DNA of 5,385 bases from an uncultured Flavobacteriales bacterium (lineage in GTDB: Bacteria > Bacteroidota > Bacteroidia > Flavobacteriales > Crocinitomicaceae), in contig CAMLDR010000245.1 of NCBI GenBank assembly GCA_946478775.1, forward strand, positions 1 through 5,385, in the 5' to 3' direction. The notes below the pieces were generated by a model. That model saw nothing but the letters and a program-made list of their open reading frames with translations. It ran no database searches and was not told where the DNA came from. Numbering within the stretch: the stretch's first letter is position 1; each line of letters starts with the position of its first letter. This document shows, one piece after another, positions 1 to 5,385 of the stretch. The translations under genes were made by a program, and so were the position numbers.

Positions 1-583
1 TATAATTGCACTTGACCTTGGTATTGTTGAAAATGACAGTACAATCATCAAATGGGATGGTAAGCCTCGTTTTCAAAAAAGGTGGGAACAAGATCTATCA
101 TTTAAGGATGCGTTTCATACTTCCTGCGTGCCGTGCTATCAGGAAATAGCTCGAACCATAGGGGTTCATCGTATGAAAACCTATTTAAATAGGATGTTTT
201 ATGGGAACATGGTTTTTGATAGCACAAATTTGGATATGTTCTGGCTGGAGGGTAAATCCGAAATTAACCAATATCAACAAATTGATTTCTTAAGAACCTT
301 TAATGAACAAAGGCTTCCAATATCAAAAAGAACTCATACAATAATGCGCAGAATGATGATTATCGAAACTAACGAGGAATATACTTTACGTGGCAAAACC
401 GGTTGGTCCATAATGAACGATAAAGATAATTTATGGTATGTAGGATTTATTGAAACTGATCATGGATATTATTACTTCGCAACGAATATTGAGCCGGGAA
501 AACAAACAAATATGGACAGCTTACCTGATATCAGAACAACTATCACCGAAAAAGCGTTAAAAGAAATAGGAGCAATTAAATAA
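1..583 (+). CDS. Class D (OXA-type) beta-lactamase, 3' part (5' end outside window)
   Basis: Serine beta-lactamase that hydrolyses beta-lactams in the periplasm. Seen: an open frame from position 2 gives 193 residues ending in tandem stops TAA TGA (581-586). It shows the class D motifs in order: KWDG (50-61), S-x-V as SCV (122-130) followed by PCYQEIAR, YGN (200-208), FWLEG (239-253) and K-T-G-W (395-406). The ending, with FATNIEP and a closing KALKEIG helix, also fits OXA enzymes. Class D proteins are about 260-275 residues, so roughly 70-80 residues are missing, including the signal peptide and the STFK motif with the nucleophilic Ser and carboxylated Lys; catalytic competence therefore cannot be confirmed. 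The first in-window GTG (128) lies inside the S-x-V motif and is not a real start. The alternative is the sensor domain of a BlaR1/MecR1 protein, but those usually have SVN in place of SCV and lack this YGN/WLEG combination. Family assignment is strong; the exact OXA subgroup is not determinable here. Confidence 0.93.
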   Translation, partial: IIALDLGIVENDSTIIKWDGKPRFQKRWEQDLSFKDAFHTSCVPCYQEIARTIGVHRMKTYLNRMFYGNMVFDSTNLDMFWLEGKSEINQYQQIDFLRTFNEQRLPISKRTHTIMRRMMIIETNEEYTLRGKTGWSIMNDKDNLWYVGFIETDHGYYYFATNIEPGKQTNMDSLPDIRTTITEKALKEIGAIK

Positions 584-667
584 TGATTTACAACATCAAC
601 TAAAAGCCACGGGCTGAACAACCACAATCGAGAAGCCCACATCTCCAAGTTGATAACCGTTATTCCC

Positions 668-731
668 GGTTCCATTTCTGTTCGCTCTTTCTTTTTCAGA
701 GTGAGAGCGGAGAATGAGAATGAAGTGAACC
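668..731. repeat. Imperfect inverted repeat containing one copy of a 22-nt dispersed repeat
   Basis: Two nested complementary blocks are visible: GGTTC (668-672) with GAACC (727-731), and CGCTCT (683-688) with AGAGCG (704-709), with partial complementarity between them. The left arm (668-689) matches 5307-5328 at 20 of 22 positions in the same orientation. A weaker third relative begins at 841 (CGGTTCCATT, then diverging). This looks like a non-coding dispersed intergenic element. There is no T-run after the hairpin, so it is not an obvious terminator. Confidence 0.55.
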
Positions 732-754
732 CCGGTTCGAAGCTCGAATCAATT

Positions 755-784
755 CTCCCCCTTGGGAGGGGGATTAAGGGGGAG
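755..784. repeat. C/G-run palindromic intergenic repeat
   Basis: CTCCCCC (755-761) is complementary to GGGGGAG (778-784). An alternative inner hairpin pairs CCCCC (757-761) with GGGGG (768-772). The run of C then two runs of G stands out sharply from the AT-rich surroundings. From memory, motifs of this C-run / G-run / TTAA / G-run form recur between genes in many Bacteroidota genomes; copy number in this genome cannot be seen here. Confidence 0.5.
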
Positions 785-966
785 GACAGACTCAAGTCTC
801 CCGAAAGCACCAGTTTTATTAGGGTTTCCAAAATTTATAGCGGTTCCATTCCCTTTGCTCGAAAGACATTGTTTGAGACAACAAAAAATAGATATTGATG
901 AATGGGTTCGTTTCTATACTTGGTGTGAAAAACAAATTGACAGTTTCAATACTATATGCGGAATTT

Positions 967-1105
967 AAATACGGCTGCTAACAGGCGTTTGGCTCAATGT
1001 CGGGTGAAGTGGTTAATTGAATATTCAACCTCCATCAACTTTTCCGGTGTATTGACAGTTTTGTGCTCCGAAATCCGCCACTGCGCCAGGCGGCAAACCG
1101 TATTT
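967..1105. repeat. Long imperfect inverted repeat, weakly attC-like
   Basis: Perfect 8-bp terminal arms AAATACGG (967-974) and CCGTATTT (1098-1105) enclose a second pairing block, TGGC (990-993) with GCCA (1085-1088), and a partly complementary stretch around 994-1005 and 1073-1084. The left arm contains GCTAACA (977-983), read as TGTTAGC on the other strand, which recalls integron attC core sites. The right arm lacks the matching GTTRRRY or RYYYAAC core, so a functional attC is not supported. It could equally be a Bacteroidota intergenic repeat (REP/BIME-like) or a structured 3' UTR. Confidence 0.5.
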
Positions 1106-1106
1106 C

Positions 1107-1132
1107 CGGTTCGACTTAAGAACCGCTTTTTT
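1107..1132 (+). terminator. Rho-independent terminator, plus strand
   Basis: A 6-bp stem CGGTTC (1107-1112) / GAACCG (1120-1125) has a 7-nt loop, one unpaired C and then six T (1127-1132), which fits an intrinsic terminator for rightward transcription. It lies about 520 bp beyond the beta-lactamase stop, just before the end of the convergent gene, and would stop rightward readthrough into that gene's antisense strand. On the minus strand the same hairpin has no U-tract, so no canonical terminator is visible for the large gene. Confidence 0.6.
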
Positions 1133-1145
1133 ATCTTCTATTATT

Positions 1146-4100
1146 CTATTGTTTCACAAACTTCAAAGTTGAACCTGATTCTGATCGGATAAGATATACT
1201 CCGTTTGTCAATAAACTCACATTCAACTCATTCTTTCCGGATTTTAAAGTTTCGGATTGAATAATCTTGCCTGTCATATCAACAATCATAATATGCACTC
1301 CTTCAGCAGTTTCAATGAACAATTGATCGTTTACCGGATTTGGATAAATATTCCATACTTGTAATGGATTTTCATCGATGCTCAAACAAGTTTCAACAGT
1401 AATTGTAACAAAATCAGAATTGGAACAACCCATTGAATCTTCGAACATGTAAGTGATTAAATGGGTGCCTGTTCCGGCAATAACCGGATCAAATGAATTT
1501 CCAGAAACTCCTGTTCCGCTATACATTCCACCAACGGGAGTTGCACCGGGCAGAGTAATTAATGAGCCGGATTCAATACAAATCGTATCATTTAAAAATG
1601 AGGACATTTCCACAAGCGGATTCGGATTTACCTGTAAGTGCATAACAAATATGGAATCACAGCCTTGTGAGGATGATAAGATGTTGTAATAATTTCCGGA
1701 CGTCGATTCGAGGTTTCCGAAAATATCAATTGATTCTCCGGAACAAATTTGTAAAGAATCAATGAATTGTTCGTAAACCGGTAAAATTGTTACGGAGATT
1801 GTTGTATCCTCATAGCAATAAGGATTACTTCTGATAAGCTGTAGGTTAAAAATTCCGGATGTATCCGCATGCCATGTGAATTCATCAGAATGAATATCAA
1901 ATACTCCATTTATCTTCCAGGTTATATTATCATATAAAGCATTAGTTACAGTTCCCAGAAGATCAGTTCCCTCACAAGTAAAAGTTGTAACCGATTGAAG
2001 ACCCAATGACTGACATTCATAAAGTGTATGTACCGTTGTATTGGTTACAACTGCCAGATTGTAATCAAAATAAATATTTGCAGTGTTTTGAAGAGAAGTT
2101 CCAATTGGAAGCCCTTCTTTCAGCCAGATACGGTATTTTACAAAACCGTGACTTGCAGGCTCGTTGACAATACTGTCAGGCAGGTAGATTTGCTCAAAAT
2201 TGAATACCAGTTCACCTGCTGCGTTAATAGTCGTTTCAACCGGATGACTTGAAGCAAGCGTGCTTAATGAATTCCACACAAAATTAGTGTCCAGCTGATC
2301 CCGGATAACAACCGTTACGGAAGTATCGTTACCCGTGTTTTGAAAACGGATTGTGTAATCAATATACTCTACATCAGGCAGAATGAATCCTTCCGGACCA
2401 AATCCCATAGGTTCCGAAGCTTTGTCATTCGGATCATATGTACAAACGACTATTTGTTCAAATGATTTTGAAAGTAGATACCCTGTTGAAGAAGCTGTAT
2501 CTGAAAAGGCATTCAAATAACTGGTCAGCGTATCTCCCATAGCGTTAAAACCGGGAAGTTGAACCTGAAGCTGAACTCCTGTTGATGAGAACCAATCCAG
2601 GCTATCGTAGTGCCAATAATAATGATTAGATAAAATAGAATCCGGGGGGATACTTGCGCTCACGAAAGTAATCGTTGAATCCAATACAAATTCCATAATT
2701 CCTGACGGATGAGTTGTCCCATCATTTTTAATAGATAACCAATAATTAACGGTAGAATTGCAGCGAGGGAATTCCCCGGCAACAACCAGCGTTAAACTAT
2801 CAAACAAATCAGTCGGGTAGAAGCCGAAATCAAGGCTGTCCTTATAAACAAATGCGGGATTAACCGCTACGTTGTAAGCTAATGAATCAGATGTAATTCC
2901 CCAATGAGGATAGTCAGAGGGTGTCAATTCATAATTTGTTGTTACAGTTGGGTCAAAATCCACGGAATACCTGCCGTTGTCAAACGTATAATGATATAAA
3001 TCATTTGGTGTGGAAATAATATTCGGCAGTGCAATTCCTGTTTCAAGACTGTCACGCTGTCCATTTTGATTTACATCAATGTAAAAATTACCACGTGCCT
3101 GGAACGGAGCAAGTATCTCGTTTTTATACAAGACTAATTGATCATGAACGGTCACAGCACTCAAAACATCCTGATCACCATCGTTATCAAAATCGGCTGT
3201 TACTACTTTTACATAGGTACTGTAATTAAGCGGATTTTCAGTTACTACTCTCCTTTCGAATTGCCCATTGCCATTATTTTCGAACCAACAAACACCATTC
3301 TGGTAATAATCACTTCCGGAAGATGCGATATCCAGATCTCCGTCCAAATCGACATCCACAAGATCCGCATCCCAAACCTGGGATATTCCGTTGGCAACAA
3401 CAACTGCTGTCGTAAAAGTCCCGTTTCCCGGATTTTTACACAAAATCAACTCACCATCATATCGACCAGTCAAAATAATATCATTATCCCCATCATTATC
3501 CACGTCTCCGGCACAAATCGATGAGACATCATTTTCTGTTGTAATAAAATGGTTAATCCAACTTGCACCATTTTTTTTGTACCACCGAACTTGCCAATCA
3601 TCATAAGATGCACCGATCACATCCTTAATACCATCTCCATCAATATCAGCCGCACAAATCCTTCTCGGAGCATTGACTGCATTTAACCCCGAAATAAACT
3701 TCATCGCACTAAAGGACCCTGCCCCAAGGTTTTCAAACCAAATATAGCGATCCATATTTTCGAAAGCAGCAACAATATCTATATCTCCGTCATTATCAAG
3801 ATCAGCTGCATCAATATTCTCAATTCCAGTGATGGAGGAAGAAATTATTTGTTGCGCACCAAACTGACCACTACCTGTATTTTTGTACCAGGCAATTTTA
3901 TTGTCTAAAGACGATGCTGATATAATGTCAGTTAATTGATCGCCATCAATATCAGCTGTTAGTATGGTTTTCGGGCCGTTAGCAAGAGAAGAAATCATTT
4001 GTTGGGGAGTAAACTCTCCATTTCCAAGGTTTCTATGAAATGCAATTCGATCATCGGTATAAGAGGTAGTAAGAATATCCTGATATCCATCGTTATCAAT

Positions 4101-5255
4101 ATCCATCGTTGCCATGGAATTGATTCCCACGGCAGGTGCCAAAATATTACGAGGGATCCCAAAAGTCCCTCCATTATTTGGAAATGAAAGTACTCTCGGA
4201 TAATTGGTAGTCGAAATGGTCACAAAATCGGGATTTGAATCATTATCCAGGTCTGCAATTGCAATGGATCGAACTCCTCCGGTAGTTGTATAAGTTGATA
4301 CGATGTTCTCTGATCCAAAATTCCCTGAACCTAAATTTTCATACCATGTGGTCTTAAACTCACCACTGCAAAGAATATCCTGATCTCCATCTCCATCAAT
4401 ATCACTTGTAACAAGGTCATAAGAATGATCAGCTGTAGCGGAGATAACTATTCCTGTGAATACTCCACCTAAATCATTTCTGAACCAGGCAATCGTATTA
4501 TCTCCCCGTGAGGCTGCCAAAATATCCTGATCTCCGTCTCCGTCCATATCGGCGGCATAAACAGCTTCCGGGTATTGAAGGCCTCCTAATATTGTTCCGT
4601 AACCAAAATTACCATTTCCCAAATTCTCATTCCACATGATTTCACTTGTATTGAAACAATACACCAGATCTTTGTCTCCGTCGTTATCGAAATCAGCAGC
4701 AAAAACAGAAGTCGGATCCCATCCGGTATTATTATACACAGGATGCTCTACCGTAAATAGCCCCGCTCCGGTATTTTCATACCAATAAACGGTTTCTGTT
4801 CCGGGTGAGGAAGTCAATAAATCCTGATCTCCGTCTCCATCCATATCTACGCCTGATAAGGTAGTGAAATTCTGAAGATAAGACATTGCCAAATAAGCAG
4901 TGTCAGGAGTACTATAATTACCATTTCCTGTACCCTTCATATAAAACAGCGTGACATCAGCGGCAGCAACGATATCTTTGATACCATCTCCGTCAAAATC
5001 TGCTGCGTCCAAAGCAGTCACCCATCCTCTTTTGATCACTTTGGGAGTGCTCATTACACCTGTACCATCATTTTTAAACAGAAAAACCCCTTCCGACATG
5101 GAAGCCAATACATCCTGATCACCATCAGAGTCACAATCGAACGTTCTGACCATAGTTCCTCCATCACATGAAATATTGAGAACGCTTTCAGGAGCAAATT
5201 GAGCAAAGCTGAAAATCGGGAGTAAAAAGAAAAAGATTGGTGTCAGGAAGCGCAT
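1146..5255 (-). CDS. Secreted multidomain FG-GAP/VCBS repeat protein with DUF7619-like stalk and T9SS type A sorting domain
   Basis: A 1369-residue protein predicted to be exported by Sec and then by T9SS to the cell surface or medium. Domains: signal peptide 1-18 (MRF, hydrophobic F/L core, SFA before Q19); 14 calcium-loop repeats of D-x-D-x-D-G-D-x-D type (about 28-710); an SdrD-B-like module with FYIDVNQNGQRD (722-812); a beta-rich linker (816-935); a DUF7619-like domain (937-1078) from CTYDPNDK through YTIRFQNTGND, LPDS and IYFDYN; Ig-like segments with paired Cys (1085-1290), including a CSGES...GCDS module; and a T9SS type A tail (1298-1369) with YPNP at 1304-1307 and a final KFVKQ. I chose the ATG at 5253-5255 because it puts the signal peptide at the N-terminus. 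The in-frame start 27 codons upstream (5336) would add a hydrophilic stretch and begin inside a terminator hairpin. There is no Shine-Dalgarno site, as usual in this phylum. No catalytic domain is visible; adhesion or ligand binding is inference. No partner gene is in the window. Confidence 0.93.
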   Translation of the reverse strand: MRFLTPIFFFLLPIFSFAQFAPESVLNISCDGGTMVRTFDCDSDGDQDVLASMSEGVFLFKNDGTGVMSTPKVIKRGWVTALDAADFDGDGIKDIVAAADVTLFYMKGTGNGNYSTPDTAYLAMSYLQNFTTLSGVDMDGDGDQDLLTSSPGTETVYWYENTGAGLFTVEHPVYNNTGWDPTSVFAADFDNDGDKDLVYCFNTSEIMWNENLGNGNFGYGTILGGLQYPEAVYAADMDGDGDQDILAASRGDNTIAWFRNDLGGVFTGIVISATADHSYDLVTSDIDGDGDQDILCSGEFKTTWYENLGSGNFGSENIVSTYTTTGGVRSIAIADLDNDSNPDFVTISTTNYPRVLSFPNNGGTFGIPRNILAPAVGINSMATMDIDNDGYQDILTTSYTDDRIAFHRNLGNGEFTPQQMISSLANGPKTILTADIDGDQLTDIISASSLDNKIAWYKNTGSGQFGAQQIISSSITGIENIDAADLDNDGDIDIVAAFENMDRYIWFENLGAGSFSAMKFISGLNAVNAPRRICAADIDGDGIKDVIGASYDDWQVRWYKKNGASWINHFITTENDVSSICAGDVDNDGDNDIILTGRYDGELILCKNPGNGTFTTAVVVANGISQVWDADLVDVDLDGDLDIASSGSDYYQNGVCWFENNGNGQFERRVVTENPLNYSTYVKVVTADFDNDGDQDVLSAVTVHDQLVLYKNEILAPFQARGNFYIDVNQNGQRDSLETGIALPNIISTPNDLYHYTFDNGRYSVDFDPTVTTNYELTPSDYPHWGITSDSLAYNVAVNPAFVYKDSLDFGFYPTDLFDSLTLVVAGEFPRCNSTVNYWLSIKNDGTTHPSGIMEFVLDSTITFVSASIPPDSILSNHYYWHYDSLDWFSSTGVQLQVQLPGFNAMGDTLTSYLNAFSDTASSTGYLLSKSFEQIVVCTYDPNDKASEPMGFGPEGFILPDVEYIDYTIRFQNTGNDTSVTVVIRDQLDTNFVWNSLSTLASSHPVETTINAAGELVFNFEQIYLPDSIVNEPASHGFVKYRIWLKEGLPIGTSLQNTANIYFDYNLAVVTNTTVHTLYECQSLGLQSVTTFTCEGTDLLGTVTNALYDNITWKINGVFDIHSDEFTWHADTSGIFNLQLIRSNPYCYEDTTISVTILPVYEQFIDSLQICSGESIDIFGNLESTSGNYYNILSSSQGCDSIFVMHLQVNPNPLVEMSSFLNDTICIESGSLITLPGATPVGGMYSGTGVSGNSFDPVIAGTGTHLITYMFEDSMGCSNSDFVTITVETCLSIDENPLQVWNIYPNPVNDQLFIETAEGVHIMIVDMTGKIIQSETLKSGKNELNVSLLTNGVYLIRSESGSTLKFVKQ
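1149..1364 (-). other. T9SS type A C-terminal sorting domain (coding segment)
   Basis: Residues 1298-1369 form the beta-sandwich sorting signal recognised by the T9SS translocon and usually removed by the PorU sortase, with attachment to anionic LPS or release. Hallmarks in order are NIYPNPVND (1302-1310), the IVDMTGK strand-turn (1324-1330), a hydrophobic L-L-T-NGVYLIR block (1348-1357) and a basic terminal KFVKQ. The order and spacing match the type A family. Confidence 0.93.
3126..5174 (-). repeat. Array of 14 FG-GAP/VCBS coding repeats (period about 150 bp)
   Basis: Acidic loops begin at residues 40, 86, 137, 188, 236, 285, 335, 385, 435, 485, 537, 584, 634 and 688, a spacing of 46-54 residues. 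Each is followed by a hydrophobic strand (e.g. DILAAS) and, about 15 residues on, by W-x-x-N-x-G-x-G-x-F. FG-GAP blades build seven-bladed beta-propellers, so 14 blades suggest two propellers (about residues 28-372 and 373-712). Loops 7 (DLDNDSNPD) and 9 (DIDGDQLTD) deviate most from the calcium-binding pattern. At DNA level the loop segments at 4377-4403, 4524-4550 and 4821-4847 are nearly identical 27-mers. Confidence 0.88.
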
Positions 5256-5276
5256 GAAATTGATTTTAAATGGTGG

Positions 5277-5284
5277 TAAAGTTA
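5277..5284 (-). promoter_or_regulatory. Candidate Bacteroidota -7 promoter element
   Basis: On the minus strand the sequence TAACTTTA lies 22-29 nt before the ATG at 5255 and matches the Bacteroidota -7 consensus TAnnTTTG except for the last base. The nearest upstream TTG is only 14 nt away, against the usual 19-21, so the -33 element is poor. It would give a short leader. This is the best candidate in the 80 bp between the terminator hairpin and the gene, but it is weak. Confidence 0.3.
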
Positions 5285-5306
5285 ATGAATAATAATCACA
5301 ATTATT

Positions 5307-5328
5307 GGTTCCATTTCCGTTCGCCCTT
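5307..5328. repeat. Second copy of 22-nt dispersed repeat
   Basis: It matches 668-689 at 20 of 22 bases, differing at the positions equivalent to 679 and 686. Similarity extends leftward as TTATT before GGTTCC if a 3-nt gap is allowed. Both copies are in the same orientation and outside coding sequence, one on each side of the large gene. Confidence 0.55.
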
Positions 5329-5334
5329 CTCCAC

Positions 5335-5377
5335 AAAAAGAAAGAGCCTCGACATTTATCGTCGGGGCTTTCTTTTT
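5335..5377. terminator. Bidirectional rho-independent terminator hairpin
   Basis: A 9-bp stem (5345-5353 with 5361-5369, one G-U pair) with a 7-nt loop ATTTATC is flanked by an A-rich tract (5335-5343) and a T-rich tract (5370-5377). The tracts are complementary to each other, so it presents a U-tract in both directions. It most likely ends a transcript of a neighbour beyond 5385 coming leftward, and so insulates the large gene, whose own promoter must lie between it and 5255. Confidence 0.7.
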
Positions 5378-5385
5378 GTCCTTCA

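Larger units (their letters stand above)
584..1145. other. Repeat-rich convergent intergenic region
   Basis: This 562-bp spacer separates the 3' ends of the beta-lactamase (+) and the large surface-protein gene (-). I find no reading frame with a plausible start, composition and family resemblance. The short frames run through palindromic repeats and change phase. What it holds is structural: an imperfect hairpin at 668-731, a short palindrome TTCGA-AGC-TCGAA (736-748), a C/G-run palindrome (755-784), AGACT-CA-AGTCT (788-799), a 139-nt imperfect inverted repeat (967-1105) and a terminator (1107-1132). A 27-codon protein-like stretch (885-965) ends at TAA 966-968 but has no start of its own. 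Confidence 0.75.

Noticed and set aside
472..831. Open frame of 119 codons on the minus strand
   Set aside because: It overlaps the end of the well-supported beta-lactamase antisense and passes through the same repeats; a shadow frame.
650..898. Open frame of 82 codons on the plus strand
   Set aside because: It crosses the hairpin and C/G-run repeats, its residues mirror the repeat DNA, and there is no family resemblance or ribosome-site context.
937..958. TTGACA (937-942) followed by TATATG (953-958), resembling a sigma-70 promoter
   Set aside because: Spacing is only 10 nt, Bacteroidota use a different consensus, and no gene follows in that direction.
936..1061. 11-nt direct repeat ATTGACAGTTT at 936-946 and 1051-1061
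   Set aside because: Short, AT-rich and without further flanking similarity; plausible by chance.
584..1145. Complete integron cassette carrying the beta-lactamase
   Set aside because: Only one weakly attC-like palindrome, far from the gene's stop, no second site and no integrase in the window.
3138..3524. Plus-strand open frame of 128 codons inside the large gene
   Set aside because: It is antisense to the conserved calcium-loop repeats; its composition (Ile/Thr/Ser rich) reflects the opposite strand.
3126..5174. CRISPR-like array suggested by regular spacing of similar segments
   Set aside because: The period is about 150 bp and keeps the reading frame of protein repeats; the similarity is explained by the calcium-loop coding motif.
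5256..5336. Upstream in-frame start extending the large protein by 27 residues
   Set aside because: The extra residues are hydrophilic, would bury the signal peptide inside the protein and begin within the terminator hairpin.

Overview
The window most likely comes from a Bacteroidota (Flavobacteriia/Cytophagia-like) chromosome. The large minus-strand protein ends in a type IX secretion (T9SS) type A sorting domain, a system confined to that phylum. It also carries a Bacteroidota-typical DUF7619-like stalk domain. Its start codon lies in an AT-rich context without a Shine-Dalgarno sequence, and the DNA is moderately AT-rich.

Layout. Positions 1-583 (+) hold the 3' part of a class D (OXA-type) beta-lactamase gene whose start and catalytic STFK motif lie before the window. 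Positions 584-1145 have no convincing gene but are dense in palindromic and GC-rich repeats: an imperfect hairpin (668-731), a C/G-run palindrome (755-784), a long imperfect inverted repeat (967-1105) and a plus-strand intrinsic terminator (1107-1132). Positions 1146-5255 (-) encode a 1369-residue secreted protein: signal peptide, 14 FG-GAP/VCBS-type calcium-loop repeats (best explained as two seven-bladed beta-propellers), an SdrD-B-like module, stalk domains including DUF7619, Ig-like/Cys-containing segments and the T9SS tail. Positions 5256-5385 hold its leader, a weak Bacteroidota-type promoter candidate, a second copy of a 22-nt repeat also present at 668-689, and a symmetric (bidirectional) terminator hairpin at 5335-5377.

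The two genes converge, are separated by the repeat-rich spacer and show no sign of working together. One is a periplasmic beta-lactam hydrolase, the other a cell-surface or released protein with no visible enzymatic domain, probably for binding or adhesion.

I do not see a clearly new biological system. The points most worth checking are the repeat-rich spacer (including a weakly attC-like palindrome), the 22-nt repeat flanking the large gene, the concentration of Bacteroidota O-glycosylation motifs in the stalk but not the propellers, and the identity of the OXA enzyme.
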